Of a stretch of DNA of 64,000 bases, positions 52,401 through 64,000 are shown piece by piece. Numbering within the stretch: the first letter of the stretch is position 1; the number at the start of each line of letters is the position of its first letter. Source of the stretch: Glandiceps talaboti (lineage: Eukaryota; Hemichordata; Enteropneusta; Spengelidae). The DNA lies in contig NC_135556.1 in assembly GCF_964340395.1 (NCBI RefSeq), positions 11,249,410-11,313,409 of the forward strand. The letters run 5' to 3'. The translations under genes and the position numbers were made by a program. The notes beneath the pieces were generated by a model. That model was given only the letters and a program-made list of their open reading frames with translations. It was not told the DNA's origin and did not search any database.

Positions 52401-53290
52401 CAAATGAACCTACCAGTTCAGTTGTGTAAAAAAGGACAAATTTGACTAATCTCAGAAACTATTAAAGTGTTCATTTTATTCATACTTAAATCTTTATGAC
52501 ATAAGTTGCCAAATGTCAAAGAATAGAATAAAAAATATACACTAGCATGTGACACAATTACATGAGAGTGTTTCTAATTATCGACTACATCTATAAAGTT
52601 CAGAAATGTCACAAACATAACTAAGGTTGCTTTTTGGTTAATTACATTTGTATTTCTGTCAAACAATTAACCTTTAAAGTTTAATGATATTCATGAACTT
52701 AAGAATTCATACTTAATTAAGTCTACATAAATCAAAAATATATTTTTTGGATAAGGGAAAATTGTCATTCATGGCAGGTTTTAGCTTAGTGTACAAGTCG
52801 TGTGGGGATTTGTCTTCCCAACATGTCTAGTATATCCCGATTGATTTGTTTACTTAAATCTCTCCAGGTCAGATCCATGTAAAAGATAATGACTGTGACA
52901 CGATTAAGGTTTATAAATGAAGTATCAATCGGAAAGCCAGTGCTAATGCTTATTCAATATTTAATGTACTTGCTGTTAGATGAATTCAATAGTATTATCA
53001 TATAGATTAAAACTAATGAGGAGAGTGGAGTAGTAACAAGTAAACATCATTAAAATATTTAAATATCATATGCATATAGTTTAGGCTGGAAGGCGCACCC
53101 AATAAGGGAAATGCTAGGTGTGATGGGAAAGACGCAATAGCTGAAATCACCACACGACTGGACTCTAGGCTAGTTCTAGCTATATTATACAGATAGCTTT
53201 TCACAATTTCATTCTGGTGGCATATTCCATACTTCATTTCATACTTGAAGTTGAATATCAAAATTCACAGCTTAAAAACAAAGGTCATGC

Positions 53291-53762
53291 CCATTCTGAT
53301 TAAAATCCGATGTATTGTACACTTCGCGATTTGTTTTTGGCTGTTATGTTTACTGTCATTTGTTCTTTTGTGAGCGCTCGTTACACACATTTGACACAAC
53401 ACCATAGGCGTTCCCATACAAAATCTAAGCGCTGAGTGAATTCACTCAACGAATGAGAAAGCGTAATGCGCTGAAATATATGGGTACAGTACTTCAGAGT
53501 ACTCTGTTCGAAAAGAGCACAGAGCGCAGACAACGGTGTTATTATTATTGTTTGGTGTTCTCTTTCTTCCAATTTCGAATGTTGAGTGTATATATTGTAA
53601 GACGGATTCTGATTGGCTACTCATAAGTGCGAGATTTGGTATGGGAACGCCTATGGTGTTGTGTCAGATGTATGTAACGAGCGCTCGCAAAAGAACAAAC
53701 AACAGTAAACATAACAATCGTGAAGTATACAATACATCGGATTTTATTAGAATGGGTCATGT
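53291..53762. mobile_element. Long foldback element, about 470 bp
   Basis: Arms of about 135-140 bases (CCCATTCTGATTAAAATCCG, GTGAGCGCTCGTTACA, ACACCATAGGCGTTCCCATA and their complements) enclose a short spacer. TCATG borders both ends and may be the target duplication. Short frames inside are not genes. Confidence 0.75.
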
Positions 53763-54259
53763 CATGCTGCTGTTACATTGTTATACAAATGTAGAAACTG
53801 TAAAACCAACGGGGAAGATGCTATTTTAGATGAATGCCAGATGGGGCCGTCCACTGTGAGGAGGTCCCTGGAGAAGATGCTATTTTATGTCACTATAGTG
53901 TACAAGACAATTTTAAGACTTCTGATATGACATTATTGGGTAATGCAATATAAATAAATGTGTCTGTCAGCTGCTTTCCACTTACGCTGTTATCAGAATT
54001 TGTTTTTATGTCTATACATGTATGTTCCCTTTCTTTTCAATTCAGCATCAATTTAAAATTACTCAATTATTCATAATATGGCTTTCGATACATGACACAC
54101 AATTTGTCAAACTGTATGCTGGAAAGAAAATTTAAATGCTTGTTATATATATATTTGGCAGCTTGGTGTGTAGGAATGGTGAGCCAACCAGCATCTACTG
54201 GATCTGATCTTGCCATCCTTCCAGGACAATACAACGACAAGACACTCAATTAATACAAC

Positions 54260-54793
54260 TGAAGTGAATCCACTGTCCTTGGCTGTTTATTACAACCTTC
54301 CAGAATTTACAGCCAATTACACCTAACGTCACTGCAGTATACAGCTTTTCTGTTTGCTATGACTGCACAGAAATGAATAAGAAACTGGACATGTGCTACA
54401 CTTTAAGATACCAAGATTGAATGAGTACAGTTTCTTGCTACATTTTGTCTAAGTGAAATGAACTAAACATGCCACCATACAGACATCACATGAAAATTGC
54501 ACAGCCATTTAACATGCCCTTCATAAGATGTTTGATGCTAAGAAAAATATTGGCAGCCAAGACATGGAGTTGCAATGCATTTAAATGGTTTATTTAAATT
54601 AGACTAAATGTAGCAAAAATTGCGATCTTGCTATTCAAGTATGGCATATCCAGTTTCTTGTTGGTTTCTCCGTGGTTGTATCAAACAGAAAAGCAGAATG
54701 GTGTTGTGAAATTCACTGTAAATGAAGTGAATCCACTGTCCTTGGCTGTTTTTACAACCTTTCAGAATTTACAGACAGTTACACCTAACCTTG
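54260..54793. repeat. Foldback element between two 70-bp direct repeats
   Basis: GAAGTGAATCCACTGTCCTT and the following bases (GGCTGTTTATTACAACCTTC, AGAATTTACAGCC) occur at 54263-54330 and again at 54723-54793. Between them lies a copy of the GTTTGATACAACC foldback family (about 54325-54720) with arms sharing GGACATGTGCTACACTTTAA. Confidence 0.65.
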
Positions 54794-55474
54794 ATGAAAC
54801 AGCATGTGTCATAAATGCATTTTGCATACAATATTGGTAGATATAAGGACATAACTTCAGACATGCTGACTCTTTAAAAAAAATGAAAACACAAATAATT
54901 GCAACACATTTTTACCACTGAGTCATTGAAATCTAGTAAAATTTAAACATCTTAAAGTTTATTTAGTCTACTGCAATGGGCCAGGTTGTAACAGTGTAGC
55001 ACAATTCTTTGTTGTCATTTGTATTCTGTATTATTACTGTCTTTGAATTTGTAAAGAAAGTAATTACAATTCATGACAATTCAGTCAGCAAGTCTGAAAT
55101 GTTGTCCTTATCAACCAATATTGTATGAACCAAGATAAAAATACATTTGTGGCTAACACTGTTTATGTGAGGATAAGTGAAATCATTTTATCATTTGCTT
55201 CAATCTATACAACAGCTTATGGTGAACTTCTAAGATGGCACCAACAAGTCTACAGTATATTGATACATTGTATTACACTATGCCAAGTGTGATACAAAGT
55301 ATCTATTATTGAATTGATTATTCTTTTGCTTTATAACATACTGATAGATGTACACTTGGTACAGACAAGTCGGCACCATGAAGGAAATTTTCAAACATTC
55401 GCCACACAGAAAGAACAAACACTGTTAGATAAATTCTTAAACGGTTGTAAATGTGGTCCAGAATATCTTTTTTT

Positions 55475-56017
55475 CTAATACTTCTTCCTCTTCAAAATCT
55501 CTGGTTTCCAGTTAACAGGATGTGACTCTTCAGTCTAAATAAAACAAAAACCAGGAAAAAGTGAAAAATTAATATTTTTTAATACAATTTCTTTGATTGT
55601 AAGTGATAGATTATTAAATCAAATTATACATCATTGAAAAGACTTTAGAAATGATTAAAGCGACTGTCATGCGAAATCTCAGAAGACTGACTAAAATCTT
55701 GCTCTAAACCAGAGAAAAGATCACCTACAGTACACACAGTGTCCAGGGATATATCATGGTTATTTTAGTATTCTACTGTGTATTGCAGCTTTTTCATGCC
55801 ATCCCACAGACTTTATCCTCTTAACAGATTGAGGAGAACCATGCCTTGCATGAAATAAATGTACTCTTTCTTTATTCATTAATTCTTGAAAGTCTCTAGT
55901 TTGTTTGTCTCTGGAGACATCTTTGCCAAGGTTGAATAGTACACAGTCCATTAATACAAACTGACAGTTAATAACACAATGCAGTCTACACACTGTGTCG
56001 CCACTTTTCCATCTCAA
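55475..56017 (-). CDS. Possible exons of an unrecognised gene
   Basis: Three stretches on the minus strand look protein-like. At 56017-55760 the frame includes GKDVSRDKQTRDFQELMNKE and RHGSPQSVKRIKSVGWHEKA. From 55724, after the acceptor CTGTAG, it reads DLFSGLEQDFSQSSEISHD. From 55534 to 55475, after GTTTTATTTAG, it reads TEESHPVNWKPEILKRKKY and a stop. The second joins the first in phase if the weak donor GTAGAA is used; the link to the third is not resolved. I do not recognise the protein. The absence of repeats and the polar, charged composition favour a real 3-prime gene end, but chance frames are possible. Confidence 0.22.
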
Positions 56018-56868
56018 ACATCATTTATTAGACAAGACGATCAATAAATGCTATACACCACTCTCTAATTACAGCAAAGTTTTCACCGACAATGTAAGGC
56101 CAGACTGAGTTTGAATTCAGTTGGGCTATTATTGACTTTTCTATAATTCAAATTTTCATCAAAAATGAAAATAAAAGCCCATCCAAAGACTTATTTGATC
56201 AAAGACTATTTTGTCGATTCTCACAAACCTGTTATTTCTTCCGCGACATTGCGAAATAACAAGACGGTACCGTACAAGAGCCTGTGCATGTGGTTTACGA
56301 CTATGATTTTTTTCTAAGTGGACACAATAAGGTACATGTAACCTCTTTCAACCAAAGGAGTATTTGTTTGTATACAAAACACTACAAGTTGGGCAAAACA
56401 AGATTTAATTAACCCTGTTTTGCCCAACGTCAACTTGTAGTTTTTTGTATAGCATGAAGTAAACCAAATAGAAATGATTTGCACTATGGAAACGTTCACA
56501 GAAATATTTTAATGAAGTAGACCGACAGAGTTATTACTTATCCATTGCATAATATTGCTCAACTGTTTATGCCACTTATGAAAACAAATATTGCAATGCT
56601 ATAGATTTATAAAATTAATAAATAAATAATAAAAAGTTTGTTTAAATTAAAGTCTGAGCATTTAAGTAAAGTCTGTTTGTCATCGTGATTGTTCCCACAC
56701 TCTCAGTTGCAGTCAGTGAAGTCATCATTGTAAACCACTAGCCTCTTTATGGCAGATACTCTCAGAGTCATACTTCATTGTTTTGCTGCGTCAGTGGAAA
56801 AAATGTGCTTTGGCTTGTGAGAATGAGAGAAATTGAAAATAGTATTAAGGTATCATTGTTAAGGTAGT
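56018..56868. other. Unassigned DNA
   Basis: No gene, no strong repeat. A short inverted repeat (CACTACAAGTTGGGCAAAAC and TTTTGCCCAACGTCAACTTGTAG) lies at about 56382-56441. Confidence 0.5.
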
Positions 56869-57345
56869 GTGTGCATTGGGAACCAATTTCCTTTAAAATC
56901 AAAGTTTTACAAATATTTCCAAATCTCTACCAGACAAAGATCAAATCTCAATATGCATGTGCTGAGAATTTGCAGTAATTCTGGCAAGAGAACCTTCAAA
57001 TACTCTGGAGCTATTCTATGGAACAGCCTCCCACCACATATTAGTCAGTGCAAAACAATTCATACTTTTACGAATAAATGCACAAATCATCCTATGTCAG
57101 AGAGGATGACTTCCAGATTGGTGTAACTGGATGGCTGTGTAAATTTTGTCTATTGATATTGTTGTTTTCATTTTCTTGTCGTGTTGAACTTTGCTAATCT
57201 CATTGTTTATATATTTTCTTCTTGTTTTTGATTGGTATGTAAGTTCTTACGAATGATAACAGGGCCCACATGGCAATCAGCTTTTGCTGTTTCCTGGCTA
57301 CCCTGTTTTAAAAATAAATATTACTACTACTTCTACTACTTAGGC
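56869..57345 (+). mobile_element. LINE 3-prime fragment
   Basis: The frame 56869-57126 reads STRQRSNLNMH and FKYSGAILWNSLPPHI, a block found just after the reverse transcriptase in CR1/Rex/jockey-type LINEs. Untranslated sequence and a (TACTAC)n tail follow at about 57318-57341. It is strongly 5-prime truncated. Confidence 0.75.
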
Positions 57346-58726
57346 ATATATATATATCACCGATTGTTCCTAGTTCTTGATAAAAAGAAACTCGGGCGTT
57401 CAAAATTTAGGGGTTCATCATCTTGCTTTCAAAGACACTGCCAATCTTTTATTTTCCTATAAAGTTAGCACAGTATTTACAAATTAATCTATGCAAAATG
57501 TTATTCCCTAAAAATCCTGTTGCCTTGGTTTCCAACAATCACTGTTTTGAAAGAAAAATCTGTAATGAGTATGTTAGGGTTTGAAAAGCCTCCCGGCCCT
57601 ACAGTTACAATGCAAGCTTTTTAATTTGCTGACGACAAGATGTGATGCTTAGTCACTGTTAACATAATTTCATCTTTTGTGCCGTGTCATTCTATACTTG
57701 CAGGCATACTGAGTAAGGTCAACACTTTAAACGGTATTCAGTGTGCTTTGATTTTTATTAGATTCATCCTTTATGAGAAAGATTTCCTTTTCAACAACTT
57801 GTCATATCTAATAAATGAAATGACACTAATTGCTAATGAATGTATTTCCTACCTCTGTCAACAGAAATCATACCCACACAATCACAGCATGACAACATGA
57901 CCATGAAGTGCACAAAGAAAGCATCCAATTTATTGATGGTTAAATGTCACCAAATATATTTGATTAGCGGCTATTCTGTTCTATGTGGGAGTGTCAACAG
58001 ATGTCAACTCTGATAGACAATGTGATTGTGAAGAGTAAACAGATCTGATTACAGGAAATAAAACATGATCTAATATTGGATGACTCAGAAATAAATACAA
58101 CCATCTATATCAATATTGACTTTCTCATTTTTTGTGTCATGAAAACTCCCTCTTTGACATATTGCGTGATACCAAATATAATCCGATCTCTTCCTTGTTC
58201 TCACCATTTCACCTTCCTACATGTAACTTTTTCATATACATTTCCATTCATGACTTCCAAATTAATGAACGGTTTTAATACGTCAAACATTTCTTGACTT
58301 TCAACAGGTCCTTAGGGAAAAATGAGACAACCTAATTCTGTAAGTCACAACTCAATTTTGGAAGTCAACACAGTTTGACAGGAATAACACAGCTTTATTA
58401 CATTCTCTGAGTGTACACGACTCATCAAACAAAGCAACACATCTGTGAATGCCCATTTTGATGAACAATTCAAGATACATTACTTAGGAAGTAATTCTTA
58501 CTCCCCGTGGAGGTTTGCAGTCATCTCTCTCTCTAGGCGATCTTAGTTACCATTATGCCATCAAACAGGCAAACATTTCATCAGTCTGACAGTTAATGGA
58601 TTTATTTATTTATGAGTTTATTCCCTATCCACTAAAGTTATCAGTCATACTACAGTGGCAATCGAGGTTTCGGTTGACTAAGATATACAATAAACTAAAA
58701 CTGTTTTTGTTCAATATGATGCTCAC

Positions 58727-59004
58727 CAGTGTGCCCTCTAATGATAGCCAAATTTTGTTGTTGTGAGTCAAAATGAGAAAAACTGGGATTTCTTGTGAGT
58801 CACCACATAGTAAGAGATAGGGGAACACCAAATGTTGGTGCATCACTAGAAATTGTGTTCGTCACTGGCATGTCAAATTGGCTTAGAGGGCACACTGGTC
58901 CCAACATAATAAGAGATAGGGGAACACCAAATTTTGGTGCATCTCTAGAAATTGTGTGCATCAGTGGTGTGTCAAATTGGCTTAGGAAGTTAGAGGGCAC
59001 ACTG
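58727..59004. mobile_element. hAT-type MITE with internal duplication, 278 bp
   Basis: Ends CAGTGTGCCCTCTAA and TTAGAGGGCACACTG are a perfect 15-base inverted pair. The 8-bp direct repeat ATGCTCAC flanks it (58719-58726, 59005-59012). Inside, the block AAGAGATAGGGGAACACCAA to GCTTAGAGGGCACACTGG-like sequence occurs twice, so the copy is longer than the 149-bp relative at 8684. Confidence 0.87.
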
Positions 59005-59270
59005 ATGCTCACCATGTAATCAAGATAGTGGAATTCTGGCCGCCCCAAAAATATATACTGCAAGATCATGGAAGTAATTAGAAGTGATACCCTACCATGT
59101 GCATAACTGAACCAAAGTCCAGACGGATAGCTTAATAAGTCTACATGTCTGGACTATAGTTTTAGTATGTGTCTATCTTAGTAATCCGAAACCTAGATTG
59201 CCACTGTAGTATTTATAAATAGCAATATACTTTTAAAGGAACAGAATTATGGTTATCTCCAGGGAATTAA

Positions 59271-59621
59271 AGTGGCACAATTTGAGTTTATATGTCTTTA
59301 GCATGTAATTGTTTTCTTCATACTCACAGTATTCTACTTACTGATGTATACTTAATCATCACTTGCAATTGACTTAACTCACACCTGGTACTAGGATATA
59401 ACTTATAAACGATTCAATGAAGTGATTGATTATACATTTTTTTTCAAAAATGTATAGGAACTCCCTACTATGCAACCAACAGTTCCAACAATGCCAGAAG
59501 ATAACTGTAATGTCATAGAAGGCATACATCAACATGAACATTATACTAAGATAGTTTCATCAAAGTATTTTGTAAGTATTTTCACAAGTGACAAAGCTTA
59601 CAAACTCAGCTTGTGTTACTT
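59271..59621. mobile_element. TTAA-flanked MITE, 351 bp
   Basis: Relative of 19876-20242: shared phrases ATTCTACTTACTGA, TACTTAATCATCACTTGCAA and AAACTCAGCTTGT. TTAA flanks both ends (59267-59270, 59622-59625). Confidence 0.8.
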
Positions 59622-59799
59622 TTAAAGCATACAAGGATGTAGCTAATTTTAAAAAGAATCAGGTAAAACAGAAAAAGTAGGTGGTAAAGCCCCGCAAAAA
59701 GAAAGAATTGTTTCTGGTTTGCACTTCACTTTAAATAGCCCCGTGTCAGTCTTTTTTTGTGTGTGTTTGTCCAGCCCATGCAGTCTGCAGATTCATGGG

Positions 59800-59995
59800 G
59801 ATAACACAAAAATAACCAAATGAAAATGAAATATGTACTGAGACATCGCTGGGGAAGAAAACAAAAAGGTGCATGAAGATGAAGAATTTCTTATTTTTTT
59901 GTTTTAAATGTTTAAAACATGTTTAGGGTCGGAGGCTAAAACTAGGGTTGGTCGGGTTATCAGAAACAATTTCTTTATTTTAGCCTTATCAAGTT
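59800..59995 (-). repeat. Dispersed repeat, copy 2
   Basis: Reverse complement of the repeat at 4917-5095 (TTTCTGATAACCCGACC on the minus strand). Confidence 0.55.
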
Positions 59996-61639
59996 ATATA
60001 TATGAATAGTCTGGAATCCATGTGTTCAAGGGTTTTGAAAATTCAAAATCCCAATTCACTTGGATTCTACGCTAATACATGAAATCTTTAACTAGCTTTG
60101 CACCTCAGCAGGATTTTTCAAGAAGTTTGGTTCAAATAGAATTTCATTTAAACTTATCAGTATTCTGTAATATGTTCTTAAGCTTTGCTGTCATAGTAAA
60201 CTTTTGATGCCGTTACCTTGGCAACAGATTGTATTGCAGTTCAGAACATGCCTACTTTATTACTCTCCTGTAAATTGAACCTTGAGTATGATTCTGTTAC
60301 TATAAATGCCTCTCTGTCTATGACGCACCTAGCTTTCACTAAATATTTCATGCAAATCATTAATGAATTACAACATGAATGTGTTGTTACGTGCCAATAA
60401 CAGGTAGTCGGCCATCAAATACGGGACAGCAATGATTGTTTGATTAGAGGGAACAGTCTATCCTTTGGACTGTGGCGTTTTTATTACATTTCAGTGGACA
60501 TTTGATATATTGATTGAAGCACTTTTGTTGACTGACAAATATGATGCATTGTATTGTAATGATTCTGTACAAGTATCCATCTCATTGTTCAGACAATCCT
60601 CATGGGAGTTAGCAGACAATGCCAGACATAAGATACATATTAAATGAGCAATAAATATTCACGATTATTGTATTTGAAGGGTAATAAGCACTTAGGAGTC
60701 GACTTCTGATTGAGTCCCATAAGACAACACAGACTCACAGCTAAGCCAGTCACACAGTGAAGCAAGTTTAAATTTGGTGTTTCTTGCCAATTGTGTGAAA
60801 TTTATATGATGTAAAATCATGAAATGACTCTCCAGAACCCAAAGTTTATGAAAATTGCTTTACTTTTTCAAGTGGTGTTCTCTTTAACCAACTCTCCAGT
60901 ACAAACTAAAAGATTGTTATTTCTAACATTATTTGTAACTTTATTTTCTTATCTAAAAGTAAGAGTTACTTTTATCTATTTACAGTTGTCTGATGTGAAA
61001 GAGTGATAACAACGTCATATAGCTAGTTAGCTAGTTATTTATCAACAGTTAGTTGTCATTATTACACCTGTCTGCAAGTCAAAAGTCATTTTTCACAAGT
61101 CACCCTTGATTTGTTTTGGCTCTAACATATAATTTTCTGTGATTACTATCAGTGAGATTTGTACTCAAAATAAACTCTCCTTATATTATACATTTAAACT
61201 ATCTCTCAAGCCTGAAAAGTATTTATGTTCACTTAAATTCCCATTCATATGCAAATGCTTGAAAGATTCCATTGTTCATCTCACTACTTACGTATAGAGA
61301 CTGACAGGTAACGTTGTACAGAGAGATATCACAGAATTTGTCTTTTAATGTGATTCCAATCAAGTTGAAGATGAGTAACATTTTTTTCACTAGTTTGTAC
61401 TTTCTTCTCTAATATAAGGACAGGATATAAATATTCCTAGGCAGTATTTGGATTCACCTTCTGATAGAAAATTTGTAGACTTACATTCAACTACAAATGT
61501 AGACCGTATCCAGCATTTAGCAAATATTGTATTCCACGCTGAGTGTGGGGTGGATGTTGACTTACATTCCACTACAAATGTAGATCATATCCAACGTTTA
61601 GCAACCTTTGTATTCCACACTGTGAGTGTGCGGCGGAAG

Positions 61640-61780
61640 CTTAAAGATGATTTGTGTAAAATGTATTATCTGCTTAACATGCACTTTAATTTGTGTCGTC
61701 CTTTCATCTTGTAATATTTTATTTGTATTATGGGCCAATGGCCTTAGAGTACGGAATAAAGTGACCTTACTTTAAATACT
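61640..61780 (+). mobile_element. Short LINE 3-prime end
   Basis: TTGTATTATGGGCCAATGGC and CTTAGAGTACGGAATAAAG is a tail typical of CR1-like LINEs in invertebrates; the inverted related phrase near 3603 supports a dispersed family. Confidence 0.45.
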
Positions 61781-63718
61781 GTGATTATTATCATTATGGT
61801 AAAATTAAAAATGAATGAAGGCCTTATAAAACTGCCAAGTTGTTGGTGTTGTTGTCTTAGTAATTCCTCCTTTAATGTATATCATGTAGGAGCACCCATT
61901 CTTCAGGTCTGTAGACTGAACATGGCCTAACTTTTTTGAACATTACGATCACAAAACTTTGTAGTTATCTGATGACTAGCAACTGTGGTATTATCCATAT
62001 GCAGCAAGCAATACGTACATGTACATCACTGCATGGACACTTGACTAGTTTCCATGGAGTTAAATTCTACATCTGCCTTACGCAACTGTCAAGGTAGATA
62101 ATAACACCAGAAACCATTGTATTGTTACCTGCTGAATAGCCAATATGTGTATTGAAAGTGATACATGCATCACTGCATTGGTTTCCATGGTGTTCATATT
62201 CAAAACAATGACATGATTTCAAGGCACAAAAGACAAGTCTTCAAAGAAGACACAAATGAAATTAGTGCATAGATGAAATAAATTCACATACTGTGTGTAT
62301 TTCCCTTGCCAAGGATTAAAAAAAATTGGTCACTTCAATACCACAGTAGCTTGATTTTTGATAATTGATCTTGAAGGTCAAGGCCAAGGTCAACTGTCAA
62401 GGTCTTGCAAGAAACCTTGCACCTGATAATATGGGGGTAGACACTTGAATGGAATCTCCACGTATTATAGTTTTTGAGTTATGCAGTAAATATTTATTTT
62501 GAACAACAAATATGGCTGCCATTAGGTCAAAATTGCATTTATCATATAAAACAAAGTGACATACATATGCCCTATATAATAGGTCACCTTTGTGTCAGGT
62601 TTGATTGAAACTGAATATTGAATCAATGAATGTCAGAGAAATGATGTATTACAAATGGATGCACGCACGGATGAAGTTAACTGACACACAGACTATTCAT
62701 ATTTTTGAATAGTCAAAATAAAACAAGTTGACATCAATATTCTACTGCAAACGGATAATTGCACTAAACTTATCTTGGAAAGAAAAAGATAAGATTGATA
62801 GTAGTACATGTACATGGGGAAACACAAACTCTACAGTTCTAAAAGGCTCTTTCTCTTGTGTTGAATTACACACTAATTGCACATAAAGATCAATAAAACT
62901 AAAATACAACCTGTATTTACTTGTCCGGGAACGAAAGGATAGATTGAAATGGAATTTACATTTGATCCAACACAGATGGAAATCTGATATAGCTCCATTA
63001 AGATATTTGTTTACAGCGCAAATACTTAGCAAAGGGATGATTAATTTCTATAAAAATTACTGACTGGTAGAAAATAACGAGAATAATAGATTTCCCCCAC
63101 GGTATTTCAATAAATGCATATACGTCTTTTAATATGACAGTAATTGATTTGTGAATAACTCATATTTCAATTACTGTATTTGTTTGAAATTTTGCTAGTT
63201 GCCATGACAACAAGTAATGATTACATTTCTTATTAAACTGGTGGTTTTATTTTAAAAATGGGGGTAAAATCGTCTCCGGTCAGATACTTGACTTGTGTTG
63301 CGTAAGTACCATTAACAGGTTTACTTCTAGCAAGCATTGCTGTCGGTCGGGGGAAATCTGGCAGAGCTGTAATCCACATTAATATGTACGACAGGAAGTG
63401 TTTTTTCCCTGCAAAATTAACTGCTAATGTTCTACTATTTCCTTGTGTTCCTTTGTGTTTCTATCACTCTTTGTTCGCCAGAAATTTAAATTGTAATAAA
63501 AGTCACCAGTTCCCACTTAATTTTTATTTTCTTCGTTTGTGTATGGTCGAGGTTTACCGCCTCTTGTGACAAAGACTGAGAAAAGAAAGCGTGGTTGTGT
63601 TACTAGTCCGTATTTCTTGGTAGAAATGAAACTGAAGTGACAAATTTCACCACTTTGAATCGTTGAAACGCGTTTTATGAATATTTATTTTTTACTTTCT
63701 CTTCTTTCATCACTACAG

Positions 63719-63890
63719 TGACAATGGTACCTGTAAATATGATTTTACAGTACCAGTTGCAGAACTTGCAAAAGCTTTCAAATCAAATTTCATTTCATTT
63801 ATGCAACAAAGTTGTGAGGACATTGACACTATCCAGAAACTTAAGGTCGCACAAAAAGAATTTAACGATTGGCTTACGTGCGCTGTATGA
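63719..63890 (+). CDS. Likely terminal exon of an unrecognised gene
   Basis: After a good acceptor (pyrimidine-rich, CACTACAG) the second frame runs 57 codons to TGA at 63888-63890. It reads DNGTCKYDFTVPVAELAKAF, then FISFMQQSCEDIDTIQKLKV and AQKEFNDWLTCAV. The mix of charged and hydrophobic residues, the helical periodicity and the Trp/Cys-containing end look like a real protein. There is no ATG of its own, so it would be a last exon entered in phase 2. I do not recognise the family, and no upstream exon could be linked. Confidence 0.4.
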
Positions 63891-64000
63891 ATACATCGAT
63901 ATTAAACGCAAAGTATGATTTATGGAGTCTTTGAAATGTTCTCATACAAATTATAATTACTTTTGAATTGATGTACTATCTGGCATTAATAAAAACATGT

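Larger units (their letters stand above)
50945..55474. other. Intergenic DNA right of the LTR element
   Basis: No gene is seen. It contains three foldback elements and a tandem array (entered separately) in otherwise AT-rich sequence. Confidence 0.6.
57346..63718. other. Mostly non-coding DNA with MITEs
   Basis: Elements at 58727-59004, 59271-59621, 59800-59995, 60773-60887 and 61640-61780 are described separately or in other entries. An 84-bp-class tandem duplication (ACTTACATTCAACTACAAAT) lies at 61477-61620. No gene is supported, though upstream exons of the 63719 exon may lie here. Confidence 0.5.

Noticed and set aside
53381-53829. Open frames on both strands
   Set aside because: They lie in the long-armed foldback element; arms read as mirror frames.
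60495-60647. Protein-like stretch after the acceptor CATTTCAG (WTFDILIEALLLTDKYDALY)
   Set aside because: It ends in a stop without a clear donor and cannot be joined to another exon; kept as undecided and not annotated.

Overview
This is a window of animal nuclear DNA, AT-rich, intron-rich and crowded with microsatellites and miniature transposons. The host genes (nucleoporin Nup54, a DEG/ENaC cation channel, a pair of small SnoaL-like proteins) and the many small introns point to an invertebrate metazoan, most likely a marine one. DEG/ENaC channels are confined to animals. I cannot name the phylum from sequence alone.

Layout: 1-1958 is upstream DNA with microsatellites and a CTCF-like site. 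1959-12142 (+) is a complete 12-exon Nup54 gene of 555 codons. 12143-14963 holds a 60-bp satellite and a 142-bp perfect palindrome. 14964-15810 and 17741-19654 (+) are two tandem paralogues, each of two exons (154 + 236 nt) encoding 129-residue SnoaL/DUF4440-type proteins. 19655-23716 is repeats. 23717-36782 (-) is a DEG/ENaC channel gene of 493 codons. It carries two homologous 157-nt exons of identical phase, 60 bp apart, that must be used alternatively. 36783-43429 holds several inverted-repeat elements, including a 1.9-kb one with TTA target duplications and a 148-residue basic open frame. 43430-50944 is a young Ty3/gypsy LTR element with chromodomain integrase and a third, membrane-protein-like frame. 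50945-64000 is mostly foldback elements and LINE remnants, with a possible unrecognised gene (-) near 55.5-56.0 kb and a likely terminal exon (+) at 63719-63890.

The genes do not form one pathway. Nup54 is a housekeeping pore component, the channel is a membrane protein, and the SnoaL-like pair is of unknown role. The most notable observations are the mutually exclusive channel exons, which swap the conserved cysteine motif before the second membrane helix; a 49-bp tandem repeat in Nup54 intron 7 that copies the exon end together with its splice donor; and a set of inverted-repeat elements with clear target duplications (TWA, TTAA and 8-bp hAT type). All splice models were made by eye from GT/AG sites, phase and family similarity, and no RNA evidence was available.
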